From assembly GCA_000403275.2 (NCBI GenBank), contig KE159598.1:1067540-1131539 (forward strand): 64,000 nucleotides of DNA, in the 5' to 3' direction. Under the pieces are notes generated by a model. The model was given only the letters and a program-made list of their open reading frames with translations, was not told the DNA's origin and did no database searches. Shown here piece by piece: positions 53,097-61,959 of this stretch. The translations under genes and the position numbers were made by a program. Position 1 is the first letter of the stretch. Every line of letters begins with the position of its first letter. The stretch is from Lachnospiraceae bacterium 28-4 (lineage in GTDB: Bacteria; Bacillota; Clostridia; Lachnospirales; Lachnospiraceae).

Positions 53097-55064
53097 CTAT
53101 ACGATCCTTTTAAACTTCTTTTCCAGTTCATATTTGCTCATGGAGATGATCGTCGGCCGTCCATGGGGGCAGTGATAGGGATCTTCCAGAGCGAGCAATT
53201 CGTCGATCAACTCTTCGATTCCGGCGGTATCGAAGGCCATATTGCCCTTTACCGCAGCCTTGCATGCCATGGATGCTATTTTCTGCCGGATCACATCCGG
53301 TGCGCCGTTGACAGGGCCTTCCGCCAATTCATCCAGAAGTTCCGTAAACAACTCTCCCCCGCTGCGGCCGTATAAATCGGAAGGTACGCTTCGAATGGCA
53401 TATTCGTTGCCTCCGAAAGTTTCCGTTTCAAATCCCATTTCCATAAAATAATTTTCGTATTCCCGGTATATATTTTCTTCTTTTCCCGAGAGAGTAACGA
53501 TGATCGGCGGATTTAAGGCTTGCGGATACGCCTGGGCATTTTTCAGCCGTTCCATCAACTTCTCATATTTTACTTTTTCGTGGGCGGCATGCTGGTCGAT
53601 GATAAAAAGTTTGTCATGGAAGGCGATGAGCCAGTAGGTATCGAAAACCTGCCCCATAATCCGGTACTCTTTTCTCGCTTCCCTGGTGAGCATTTTTTCT
53701 TCAAAAAGATTGATCTGCACAGGATTGGGAACCTGGGCATCCGTCGGGCTGTATTTTTCCGTTGGAATGGATGAATCGCTGCTTTTTTCACAAAGAGGTC
53801 CTTCTTTTTGGCGGTTATCCACAAAAAAAGGCTCTTTTTCTCCGGATATCCGGTACGCATCTTCTTCGGCTACGATTTTTGGTTTGATCATCCTTTGATC
53901 GACGTCTCTCTGGTCAACCGCCCTTCGGTCAACCGCCCTTCGGGCGGGGGGGATATTTTCGTTGCGGAAACGGGCCGCTTCGAAAGGTTCCGGTGCAAGC
54001 TCCCGCGTTTGCCTTTGTTCTTCTTTTTTCTTTTTTGTTTCCCTGCTTCCTCCTAACGTTGTTTCCGGTATGAGTTCTATGGCATGCAGGGTTTCGCGGA
54101 CATGGGTTTCAATAAAATCGTACAACTGCATTTGGTTGGTAAAGCGTACTTCCATTTTAGTAGGATGTACATTAACATCAATCTCCTCGGAATGTATGAT
54201 AAAATGAAGCACGGCAAAAGGAAATTTGTGCTGCATTAAATAATTTCGGTAGCCTTCCTCGATGGCTTTTCCGATTATGCCGCTTTTGATAAAGCGGCCG
54301 TTGATAAAATAAATCTCAAAATTGCGGTTGGCCCGGTTAATTTCAGGCTTGCCTAAAAAACCGTACATATGAATGCCTTGTTCGTGAATATCCACAGGGA
54401 CTAAGGTTTTGGAAATATCTTTTCCATATATGCGGTAAATAATTTCCTGCAAATTGCCGTTTCCTGTCGTATGGAAACGAAGCTGCCCGTTATTGACATA
54501 CTTGAAGGAAATATGGGGATTGGCCATGGCCATATGTTCCATCAGGTCGGAAATATATCCTCCTTCCGTTTGGGGGGACTTTAAAAACTTTTTTCTCACA
54601 GGGGTATTAAAAAAAAGATTTCTCACAATAATGGTCGTGCCGGCCGGGGCACCGATTTCTTCTGTTTCCACTTCTTCCCCGCCTTCGATCAGATAGCGGA
54701 TTCCGGTGAGTGTTTCCGGCGTTTTGGTGATCAGTTCCATACGGGATACGGCGGCGATGCTGGAAAGAGCCTCTCCGCGGAATCCCAGGCTGACGATATG
54801 GGAAAGATCTTCGGCCGTTTGGATCTTGCTGGTGGCATGGCGGACAAAAGCGATGGGAACCTGATCCCGGTCGATGCCGCATCCATTGTCCGTTACCCGG
54901 ATAAAGGAGATGCCGCCTTCTTTGATTTCCACCGTCACTGCGGACGCTTTGGCATCCACCGCATTTTCCAGCAATTCTTTTACGACGCTGGAAGGCCGTT
55001 CCACTACTTCTCCGGCAGCGATTTTATCGATTGTTTCTTTACTCAGTACGCGAATCTGCGCCAT
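53097..55064 (-). CDS. mutL: DNA mismatch repair endonuclease MutL
   Basis: The 655-residue protein has an N-terminal GHKL ATPase (IAAGEVVERPSSVVKELLEN, TDNGCGIDRDQ, GFRGEALSSI). A variable linker (about 340-460) and a C-terminal dimerisation/endonuclease domain follow. The nuclease motif DQHA-x2-E-x4-E is present as DQHAAHEKVKYE, so this is a nicking MutL as expected without MutH. The linker contains a duplicated 15-bp unit (53912-53941), giving a small Arg/Ala/Val/Asp repeat. Confidence 0.97.
   Translation of the reverse strand: MAQIRVLSKETIDKIAAGEVVERPSSVVKELLENAVDAKASAVTVEIKEGGISFIRVTDNGCGIDRDQVPIAFVRHATSKIQTAEDLSHIVSLGFRGEALSSIAAVSRMELITKTPETLTGIRYLIEGGEEVETEEIGAPAGTTIIVRNLFFNTPVRKKFLKSPQTEGGYISDLMEHMAMANPHISFKYVNNGQLRFHTTGNGNLQEIIYRIYGKDISKTLVPVDIHEQGIHMYGFLGKPEINRANRNFEIYFINGRFIKSGIIGKAIEEGYRNYLMQHKFPFAVLHFIIHSEEIDVNVHPTKMEVRFTNQMQLYDFIETHVRETLHAIELIPETTLGGSRETKKKKEEQRQTRELAPEPFEAARFRNENIPPARRAVDRRAVDQRDVDQRMIKPKIVAEEDAYRISGEKEPFFVDNRQKEGPLCEKSSDSSIPTEKYSPTDAQVPNPVQINLFEEKMLTREARKEYRIMGQVFDTYWLIAFHDKLFIIDQHAAHEKVKYEKLMERLKNAQAYPQALNPPIIVTLSGKEENIYREYENYFMEMGFETETFGGNEYAIRSVPSDLYGRSGGELFTELLDELAEGPVNGAPDVIRQKIASMACKAAVKGNMAFDTAGIEELIDELLALEDPYHCPHGRPTIISMSKYELEKKFKRIV
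53912..53941. repeat. Two tandem 15-bp units inside the mutL linker
   Basis: GGTCAACCGCCCTTC occurs twice in a row (53912-53926, 53927-53941), in frame, adding five residues per unit. It lies in the disordered linker, where length change should be tolerated. Confidence 0.8.
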
Positions 55065-55067
55065 ATT

Positions 55068-57746
55068 TTACTCCGTTTCCTTGCTCTTTGCCGTGCTTTG
55101 CCAGCGATTTTTCAGTTTGTTCTGCAGCCGGTACAGCGTGTTCAGCGCATCCAGCGGCGTCAGAGTGGTAATATCGATTTCCTTCAGTTCTTTTAATACA
55201 TCCTCATCGCTGACCGTATCAAAAAGGGATATTTGTGCCAGATCCACTTCATCGTATTGCTTCCGCACAGCCTTTTTATCCGTCCGCTCTTCCACAATAA
55301 TGCTTTGTACTTTTTCGGTAATATCGTTGTCGCTCAACTGTTCTACAATTTCCTTTGCCCGGTCGATCACCATATCCGGTACGCCGGCCAGCTTTGCTAC
55401 CTGTATTCCGTAACTTTTATCCGCGCCTCCTTTGATGATCTTGCGCAGGAAAACGATATCGTCGCCTTTTTCCTTTACCGCAATGCAATAGTTATTAACA
55501 TTGCTCATTTTTCCTTCCAGCTCGGTCAATTCATGGTAGTGGGTGGCAAATAAGGTTTTTGCCCCGAGATATTTGCGGTTGCTGATATGTTCGATCACCG
55601 CCCAGGCGATACTGAGGCCGTCAAACGTAGATGTCCCCCGGCCGATCTCATCCAGAACGAGAAGGCTTTTGGGTGTGGCATTGCGGAGGATGTTAGCTAC
55701 TTCATTCATTTCTACCATAAAAGTACTCTGCCCGCTGGCCAGATCATCGGAAGCGCCCACCCTTGTAAATATCCGGTCAACAATACCGATATCGGCGCAG
55801 GAAGCAGGAACAAAACTGCCTATCTGCGCCATCAGGACGATCAGGGCGGTTTGGCGCATATAGGTGGATTTGCCCGCCATATTCGGCCCGGTAATGACGG
55901 CGATGCAGTTTTTGTTATTGTCCAGGAAGGTATCGTTTGCAATGAACATTTCATTTGCGATCATCTGTTCTACGACGGGATGTCTTCCGTCCTTAATGTG
56001 AATCACGCCTTTTTCATTTATTTTAGGCCGTACATATTGATTTCGTTCCGCCGTTACGGAAAGAGAGGCAAATACATCCAGGGCGGCAATCGCTTTTGCC
56101 GTCCGTTGGATCCGCTCGATTTCGCCGGCGATGGTATCCCGGATTTTGCAGAAGATGTCATATTCCAGGGAATATAACTTGTCCTCGGCGTTCAGTATCG
56201 TATCCTCCAGTTCCTTGAGGCGGGGGGTTGTATATCGTTCCGCATTGGCTAGTGTCTGCTTGCGGATATAGTCTTCTGGAACCATATTCAAATAAGAATT
56301 GGTCACTTCCAGATAATAGCCGAATACTTTATTAAACTTAATTCTCAGGTTTTTAATTCCCGTTCGTTCCCGATCTTCTTCTTCCAAGGCCGCCAGCCAG
56401 TTTTTTCCTTGGGTCTTGGCCTGGCGGAGATTATCTACATCAGGGTCGAAACCGTCCCGTATCATTCCGCCTTCCCGCACCTGAATCGGCGGATCGTCGA
56501 TGATTGCTCTGTCGATCAAGGAAAAAATATCGGATAGCCCGTCGATATCCTGTTCTATCTTTTGGAGAAGCCCGCAGTCCAGGTCTTGTAATACTGTTTT
56601 GATATGGGGCAGCATTTCCAATGAATTGCGGAAGGCGATCAGATCCCTCGGGTTTGCCGTTTTATAGCTGACTTTGCCAAGGAGCCGTTCCAGGTCATAA
56701 ACGGGATTGAGATATTCCCTGATCTCATCCCTTGCCACGGAATCGGTGCATAAAGTCTCCACGGCGTCCTGCCGCATGAGGATATCCGTCAGATTGATCA
56801 AAGGCTGTTCGATATAACTTCTGAGCGTTCTCGCTCCCATTGCGGTTTTCGTTTTATCCAATACCCATAAAAGAGAACCCCGCTTTTGCTTTTCACGAAG
56901 CGTTTCCGTCAATTCCAGATTTCTTCTTGTGGAACTGTCAAGAAGCATATACTTGCTGGTAAGGTAAGGGTATAAATGTGTAAAATGGGAAAGGGAATTT
57001 TTCTGTGTGTCATATAAGTATTGCAGCAATGCTCCGGCCGCCGCAACGCCGACGGGGAAATCCTCGATTCCCAGCCCGGTCAGGACATGCACATGAAAAT
57101 GGCGCATCAGGCATTTTTTACAGGCATCGTCATCAAAATAATGAGCTTCCAGCGGATATACGGCAATTTTTAACCGGCTGCGCAGGTCGTCGATATCCAT
57201 GCCGCTTACAATAAAGGCGTCGTTACAAATAATTTCGGAAGGCATATATTTATTGATTTCATCCAGCAGCTTGCGCAGATCGTCCACTTCCGTCAGGTAA
57301 TAATCCCCGGTGGTGACATCCGCTACGGAAATTCCTGTTTTATTGGGAAAATAGGCAATGCTCATCAAAAAATTGTTCTGATTTTCCTCCAGTGACTGGA
57401 CATTCAGATTGGTTCCCGGCGTGACAATGCGGGTAACTTCCCGTTTTACCAGCCCCTTAGCCTGTTTCGGGTCTTCCACCTGTTCGCAGATAGCCACTTT
57501 ATAGCCTTTGGAAACTAATTTCGTTAAATAGCCGTCCACCGCGTGATAGGGGATGCCGCACATGGGCGCACGCTCTTCCAGACCGCAGTTTTTGCCAGTC
57601 AGGGTGATTTCCAGTTCTTTAGAAGCGGTCAGCGCATCGTCAAAAAACATTTCGTAAAAATCACCGAGACGGTAAAAGAGAATACAGTCCTTATATTCTT
57701 GTTTTGTTTCCATGTATTGCTGCATCATAGGCGTCAATTCTGCCAC
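55068..57746 (-). CDS. mutS: DNA mismatch repair protein MutS
   Basis: The 892-residue MutS1 recognises mismatches. The N-terminal mismatch-binding domain has the Phe-x-Glu motif in FYRLGDFYEMFFDDA. Next come connector, lever and clamp domains, then the ATPase with GPNMAGKSTYMRQ, DEIGRGTSTFDGLS and TLFATHYHELTEL. A C-terminal tail ends in the dimerisation region. It starts 21 nt after miaB and ends 3 nt before mutL, so these are one operon. Confidence 0.98.
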   Translation of the reverse strand: MAELTPMMQQYMETKQEYKDCILFYRLGDFYEMFFDDALTASKELEITLTGKNCGLEERAPMCGIPYHAVDGYLTKLVSKGYKVAICEQVEDPKQAKGLVKREVTRIVTPGTNLNVQSLEENQNNFLMSIAYFPNKTGISVADVTTGDYYLTEVDDLRKLLDEINKYMPSEIICNDAFIVSGMDIDDLRSRLKIAVYPLEAHYFDDDACKKCLMRHFHVHVLTGLGIEDFPVGVAAAGALLQYLYDTQKNSLSHFTHLYPYLTSKYMLLDSSTRRNLELTETLREKQKRGSLLWVLDKTKTAMGARTLRSYIEQPLINLTDILMRQDAVETLCTDSVARDEIREYLNPVYDLERLLGKVSYKTANPRDLIAFRNSLEMLPHIKTVLQDLDCGLLQKIEQDIDGLSDIFSLIDRAIIDDPPIQVREGGMIRDGFDPDVDNLRQAKTQGKNWLAALEEEDRERTGIKNLRIKFNKVFGYYLEVTNSYLNMVPEDYIRKQTLANAERYTTPRLKELEDTILNAEDKLYSLEYDIFCKIRDTIAGEIERIQRTAKAIAALDVFASLSVTAERNQYVRPKINEKGVIHIKDGRHPVVEQMIANEMFIANDTFLDNNKNCIAVITGPNMAGKSTYMRQTALIVLMAQIGSFVPASCADIGIVDRIFTRVGASDDLASGQSTFMVEMNEVANILRNATPKSLLVLDEIGRGTSTFDGLSIAWAVIEHISNRKYLGAKTLFATHYHELTELEGKMSNVNNYCIAVKEKGDDIVFLRKIIKGGADKSYGIQVAKLAGVPDMVIDRAKEIVEQLSDNDITEKVQSIIVEERTDKKAVRKQYDEVDLAQISLFDTVSDEDVLKELKEIDITTLTPLDALNTLYRLQNKLKNRWQSTAKSKETE

Positions 57747-57767
57747 TGTTATTTCCTCTGCTTTTCT

Positions 57768-59228
57768 TTAGAATTTTGGTGTTTCCACCGCTTCCCCCAT
57801 ATAATAAAAACCATGGCATTCCTTTAAACGCACATGGACAATCCGGCCGATCAGGGAAGCATCGCCGGGAAAATGGACGATCGTATTGTTGGAAAGGCGG
57901 CCGGTGAGCAAGGTATTGTCCTGGGCGTTTTGCTCTTCCACAAGGGCCGGGAGCGTTTGTCCCTGCCAACGCGCCACCTGGTTTCTGGCAGTATCCTGCA
58001 CGGTTTTTAACAGTTTGTCAAAGCCTTCCTTCACGATTTCTTCGGGAACCTGATCGGGCATGGAGGCCGCTGGTGTTCCCGTGCGTTTGGAATAAATGAA
58101 GGTAAAGGCGTTGTCGAACCGGACTTTTTTTACCACATCGATCGTTTCTTCGATATCTTCCATCGTTTCTCCCGGAAAGCCGACGATAATATCCGTCGTA
58201 ATGGCGATATCGGGAATTTCTTTTCTTATTTTTTCGGCAAGGGACAGATATTGTTCTTTCGTATAGCGTCGGTTCATCGCCTGTAGAATACGGGTGGAAC
58301 CGGATTGGAGCGGAAGGTGGAGGTGTCGGCATATTTTCTCCGAATGCTTCATAGCTTCTATCAGTTCATCGGAGAGGTCTTTTGGATGGGAAGTCATGAA
58401 ACGGATTCTTTCGATGCCGTCTATTTTTTCCGCTTCTTTTAAGAGACCGGCAAAACTCGTGGGCTTTTCCAGGTTTTTTCCATAGGAATTGACATTCTGT
58501 CCAAGCAGCATGATCTCCACTACGCCGTCCGCCGCCAGCGTTTTGATTTCTTTTACGATGTCTTCGGGGCTCCGGCTTCTCTCCCTTCCCCTGACATAAG
58601 GCACAATACAATAACTGCAGAAGTTATTGCAGCCGAACATAATGTTGATCCCTGATTTAAAGGGATATTTTCGTTCTACAGGTAAGTCTTCCACGATTTT
58701 ATCGGTATCTTTCCATATATCGATCACGGTTCTGCCGGATTCGAACATAGTACATAAGAGTTCTGCAAATTTGAAAATATTATGGGTACCGAATATCAGG
58801 TCGATAAAGCGGTAGCTTTTCCGTAATTTTTCAATCACACTCTCTTCCTGCATCATACAGCCGCATAATGCGATCTTCATATGGGGGTTTTTCTTTTTAA
58901 AGCCATGCAGGACTCCCAGCCTCCCATACACGCGCTGGTTGGCGTTATCCCGAACCGTACAGGTGTTATAGATCACCAGATCCGCCTCTTCGCAGTCTGA
59001 CATCTGATAACCGACACACTCCAATATTCCGGCCAGTTTTTCGCTGTCTCTGGCGTTCATCTGACAGCCGAAGGTTACAACTGTGGAAGTAAGGGTACGG
59101 CCCAGTCGTTCGCTTGCGGATTTTACATATTGGCGGCATTTGGCTATATAATAATACTGTCTCGCCGGCTCCTCCGCAGGAGGCTCTGCGGTTAAATCTA
59201 TTTTACTGAAATCAATTTTATTATACAT
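57768..59228 (-). CDS. miaB: tRNA-2-methylthio-N6-dimethylallyladenosine synthase
   Basis: The 486-residue radical-SAM methylthiotransferase has an N-terminal UPF0004 domain binding a second cluster (VTFGCQMNARDSEKLAG, YNTCTVRDNANQ, ALCGCMMQEE). It also has the radical-SAM triad in GCNNFCSYCIVPYVRGRERS and a C-terminal TRAM domain. It acts after MiaA on the same tRNA base. ATG 59228 is preferred over 59243, because AAAGG abuts the latter. It is the first gene of a miaB-mutS-mutL-miaA operon. Confidence 0.96.
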   Translation of the reverse strand: MYNKIDFSKIDLTAEPPAEEPARQYYYIAKCRQYVKSASERLGRTLTSTVVTFGCQMNARDSEKLAGILECVGYQMSDCEEADLVIYNTCTVRDNANQRVYGRLGVLHGFKKKNPHMKIALCGCMMQEESVIEKLRKSYRFIDLIFGTHNIFKFAELLCTMFESGRTVIDIWKDTDKIVEDLPVERKYPFKSGINIMFGCNNFCSYCIVPYVRGRERSRSPEDIVKEIKTLAADGVVEIMLLGQNVNSYGKNLEKPTSFAGLLKEAEKIDGIERIRFMTSHPKDLSDELIEAMKHSEKICRHLHLPLQSGSTRILQAMNRRYTKEQYLSLAEKIRKEIPDIAITTDIIVGFPGETMEDIEETIDVVKKVRFDNAFTFIYSKRTGTPAASMPDQVPEEIVKEGFDKLLKTVQDTARNQVARWQGQTLPALVEEQNAQDNTLLTGRLSNNTIVHFPGDASLIGRIVHVRLKECHGFYYMGEAVETPKF

Positions 59229-59266
59229 ACGATTTATTCTCATCCTTTCGGAAATAATGCCCTGTT

Positions 59267-59295
59267 ATTATACTTCAAGCCTGTCCTTTTTTCAA
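59267..59295 (-). promoter_or_regulatory. Promoter of the miaB-mutS-mutL-miaA operon
   Basis: On the minus strand TTGAAA (59290-59295), 17-bp spacer, perfect TATAAT (59267-59272), about 39 bp before the miaB start. The -35 lies only 17 bp from the end of the 349-nt inverted-repeat element, so that element sits immediately upstream of the mismatch-repair promoter. Confidence 0.75.
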
Positions 59296-59312
59296 GGGGA
59301 ATGAAGGCTGGT

Positions 59313-59661
59313 TCAAGGAAATCAATTTTTCTAAGCGCCATGGCGGACGAAGCCAAGCGGGGTGGAGGCGGAGGGAAAGAGGGGCGGGCGGGGCGGGTTT
59401 CTGCCATTGCGCACAATCAGGAATTTCACTTATGAAATGGCCAAGAACCAGAGTGAGCCCGCCAAGGATGGCGGGTTCAGGAAGCATAGGCATGGATGCC
59501 GTTGCTTCCGGCTCGTCCGGTTGCATACCATATATCCATTTCATTAGTGAAATCTGATTGGAAGCTCCGGCAGAAACCCGCCCCGCCCGCCCCTCTTTCC
59601 CTCCGCCTCCACCCCGCTTGGCTTCGTCCGCCATGGCGCTTAGAAAAATTGATTTCCTTGA
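59313..59661. mobile_element. 349-nt element with perfect 93-bp inverted arms (MITE-like or structured RNA)
   Basis: The arms 59313-59405 and 59569-59661 are exact reverse complements over all 93 bp. The 163-nt centre continues with imperfect pairing (AATTTCACTTATGAAATGG against a near-copy at 59537-59556) and holds further small stems such as CCCGCC/GGCGGG and GGCAT/ATGCC. Each arm carries GGGGCGGGCGGGGCGGG, a G-quadruplex motif. The sequences just outside, GGCTGGT (59306-59312) and GGATGGT (59662-59668), look like an imperfect 7-bp target duplication. There is no transposase and no credible coding frame. It fills nearly all of the 442-nt gap between miaB and the upstream gene. Confidence 0.8.
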
Positions 59662-59670
59662 GGATGGTTC

Positions 59671-60414
59671 CTATAAAGGGATGCTCCGCTGATAAAGGTA
59701 AGCGTTCCCTCTTTTTCCCGTAATTTTAATGATATCGAGGCAGGTTAGGATATGAAGTGTATTTCTGGCCGTTTTTACAGGGATTTTCGCTGTTTTTGCA
59801 AAATCTCCGGAAGTAAATGGGCTGGGAAGGCCGTCAGGAAGAAATTGTAAATAATCGGCGCGCGTTTCAATTCTTACTTCGTCGAAAAGCCCGATCGGTA
59901 TCCTGTCATAGCGATGGGAACCTTTTTTTCTGTCTTTGCTCCAGCCGTTCAGAAGACGGTATTCTTCCATATCCACAAGAGGAAAAATAAAGCGGAGTCT
60001 TTCATTTGCCAGATAGCTTTTGATCCGGTAAAGTTCAGGAAAAGCCCGATAGGCATTTCCTGTTAAGGGACTTTTCCTTTTGGGCGACAGTTCTCCCGTT
60101 TCTTCGTCTATCCAGATCAGCCATTTGTGATGGGGAATCGGGAAAATGATCGTAACCGGGTATTGTGCAAGAAAAGCGTCCAGCTTGGCACGGATCTTAT
60201 AAAAATTACCGTTTTGAATTTCCCAGATGGATTTTCCGTCAAAAATATCGGCCACATAGTTTCCGACAGCAACTTCATGAGTATTCTCATCGGGCGAATA
60301 ATAATGCTTAAGCACCGCATGAACCGTTTTTTCCCGAAAAGTTCCGATGCTTGTTTTCTCCCGTGTTTTTCCGATTATTTTATTTTTGGCGGCTTCAAAT
60401 CTTTTCTCATCCAT
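59671..60414 (-). CDS. Predicted nuclease-fold protein with C-terminal winged helix
   Basis: I do not recognise a named family in this 247-residue protein. Residues about 35-85 show a PD-(D/E)XK-like pattern: HEVAVGNYVADIFDGKSIWE followed by IQNG, with the Asp and Glu-x-Gln arranged as in RecB/Holliday-resolvase-type nucleases. Residues about 195-245 read as a winged helix (SGDFAKTAKIPVKTARNTLH, ITGKRGNAYLYQ). A DNA-binding or nuclease role is inferred. ATG 60414 has AGAGGAGAGG upstream. It lies between the trpS terminator and the 349-nt inverted-repeat element, which begins 10 nt after its stop. Confidence 0.65.
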   Translation of the reverse strand: MDEKRFEAAKNKIIGKTREKTSIGTFREKTVHAVLKHYYSPDENTHEVAVGNYVADIFDGKSIWEIQNGNFYKIRAKLDAFLAQYPVTIIFPIPHHKWLIWIDEETGELSPKRKSPLTGNAYRAFPELYRIKSYLANERLRFIFPLVDMEEYRLLNGWSKDRKKGSHRYDRIPIGLFDEVRIETRADYLQFLPDGLPSPFTSGDFAKTAKIPVKTARNTLHILTCLDIIKITGKRGNAYLYQRSIPL

Positions 60415-60440
60415 ATCCTCTCCTCTTCCGCCGCAAAGCG

Positions 60441-60470
60441 AAAAACCCCGCCCTGTGCGACGGAGTTTTT
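60441..60470 (-). terminator. Intrinsic terminator of trpS
   Basis: On the minus strand AAAAACTCCG pairs with CGGGGTTTTT (one mismatch) around a 10-nt loop, ending in T5. It lies 25 nt after the trpS stop and just before the ribosome site of the nuclease-like gene. Confidence 0.75.
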
Positions 60471-60494
60471 GTCCTTGGCCCATCTGGAATTTAT

Positions 60495-61499
60495 TTAGCG
60501 GATTCGTTCCGGAAATCCTATTTTTTTCTGTACTTTGCGCAAAGTCTTCATGGCATAATAATTTGCTTTATCGGCATTTTCTTTAATAATGCCGTCGATG
60601 TACGCTTTATCTTTCGACAATTCATAAAAGCGATCCTGTACCGGCTTTAATATGCTGGCCACAGCTTCGCCTACGGCCGGCTTGAATTCACTGTAGCCTT
60701 TGCCGTCGAATTCTTTTTCCGTTTCTTCGGGCGTCTTTCCGGTGCATGCGCAGTAGATTTCGATCAGGTTTCTGATGCCTGGCTGTTCTTCGCGGTATCT
60801 TACCGATGCTTCTGAATCGGTAACGGCCCGTTTGAATTTGCGGATGATCGTGTCGGGATCGTCCATCAGGTAGATGCTGGCATTCATATTTTCATCGGAT
60901 TTTGACATCTTTTTTTCGGGATTCTGAAGGCTTCTGATGTTGGCACCAGCCTTTCCCATATAAGGTTCCGGTATGGTAAATACTTCCCCATAGATAGCGT
61001 TAAAACGCTGCGCGATATCTCTTGTAATTTCCAAATGCTGAAGCTGGTCTTTTCCTACCGGTACCACGTCCGCCTGGTACAACAAAATGTCGGCTGCCAT
61101 CAGCACCGGATAAGTATAGAGCCCGGCATTAATATTATCCGCGTGTTTCGCCGCTTTGTCTTTGAATTGGGTCATACGGTTCAATTCCCCGATATAAGTA
61201 AAACAGTTCAGTATCCATGCCAGTTCGGCATGCCCCGATACATGGGACTGGTAATAAATACAATTTTTTGCAGGATCGAGTCCTGCGGCAATATATAAAG
61301 TCAGAAGGTTCCTTGCTCGTTTGCGCAATTCGGCGGGATCCTGTCTGATGGTGATGGAATGCATGTCTACCACGGAATAGAAACATTCATATTCATCGCT
61401 CAACGTCACCCAGTTTTTCAGCGCTCCCAAATAATTGCCGAGCGTTAAATTTCCCGTTGACTGCATGCCGCTGAAAAGTACTTTTTTTCCGTCTATCAT
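60495..61499 (-). CDS. trpS: Tryptophanyl-tRNA synthetase
   Basis: This is a 334-residue class I synthetase. The HIGH region is represented by GMQSTGNLTLGNYLGAL (GNxxLGN form usual for TrpRS), the tRNA/ATP loop by PVLMAADILLYQADVVPVG, and the KMSKS loop by KKMSKSDEN. GGAGGCAATTAAT sets ATG 61499. It is monocistronic with its own terminator. Confidence 0.97.
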   Translation of the reverse strand: MIDGKKVLFSGMQSTGNLTLGNYLGALKNWVTLSDEYECFYSVVDMHSITIRQDPAELRKRARNLLTLYIAAGLDPAKNCIYYQSHVSGHAELAWILNCFTYIGELNRMTQFKDKAAKHADNINAGLYTYPVLMAADILLYQADVVPVGKDQLQHLEITRDIAQRFNAIYGEVFTIPEPYMGKAGANIRSLQNPEKKMSKSDENMNASIYLMDDPDTIIRKFKRAVTDSEASVRYREEQPGIRNLIEIYCACTGKTPEETEKEFDGKGYSEFKPAVGEAVASILKPVQDRFYELSKDKAYIDGIIKENADKANYYAMKTLRKVQKKIGFPERIR

Positions 61500-61601
61500 A
61501 TTAATTGCCTCCAAATGATTCTTTTGTACTAGTTTAGCATTGCTGCCATGATACGTCAAGAATCATCGGGAGGCATAAAAAAGCTTCCGGCAAATGTTTA
61601 T

Positions 61602-61853
61602 TTAGGACTGTTTTTCCTCACATCCGCATGTGCTTCCGGGTGACGGGAACGGATTGAACCCTCTTTCCCTGCAGGAATCATCCCTGTCTCTATCCCGATC
61701 CCTGTCCCTGCATCTGCCGTCGTTTCTGGAATCTCTTCCGCCGCATCCGCAGTTGTCAGGGATACCGCCGCCACAGCCGCCGTTACCATCCCGGTATCCG
61801 CCGTTATTGCCGCAGCAGCAAAGTAAAAGTAATAAAATCAAACAATTATTCAT
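61602..61853 (-). CDS. Cys/Gly-rich small protein with Arg-Asp repeat
   Basis: The 83-residue protein begins MNNCLILLLLLCCCGN, a short hydrophobic run ending in three Cys. It continues with Gly-rich segments containing single Cys and CxC (NCGCGG), an RDRDRDRDRD stretch (about 49-58) and a final CGC. Eleven Cys in total. AAAGGAG lies 9 nt before the ATG, supporting translation. The N-terminus may be a membrane anchor or leader. The function is unknown; spore-coat, metal-binding or secreted-peptide roles are all possible. Other frames through this GC-rich repeat are open by chance. Confidence 0.65.
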   Translation of the reverse strand: MNNCLILLLLLCCCGNNGGYRDGNGGCGGGIPDNCGCGGRDSRNDGRCRDRDRDRDRDDSCRERGFNPFPSPGSTCGCEEKQS

Positions 61854-61909
61854 ACTTTTTCACTCCTTTATGCTATGCTTTATCTTATGCCGCAAAACAT
61901 AAAGGGTGA

Positions 61910-61934
61910 CTCATTGATTCCTGCGGACAATGAG
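61910..61934. repeat. Short inverted repeat downstream of the DUF5662-like gene
   Basis: CTCATTG (61910-61916) pairs with CAATGAG (61928-61934) on an 11-nt loop. It lies about 26 nt after the stop of the leftward DUF5662-like gene. There is no T-run in the coding direction, so a terminator role is uncertain. Confidence 0.4.
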
Positions 61935-61959
61935 CCTGGTGCCGTATCTCACGGATCGG

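Noticed and set aside
59275-59723. Gly/Arg/Pro-rich open frames across the 93-bp inverted repeat
   Set aside because: They appear on both strands as mirror images because of the GC-rich palindrome, have no ribosome sites and end at random.
61598-61789. Second frame through the Arg-Asp repeat region
   Set aside because: It overlaps the better-supported Cys-rich frame, which has AAAGGAG at the right distance; this one is a low-complexity shadow.
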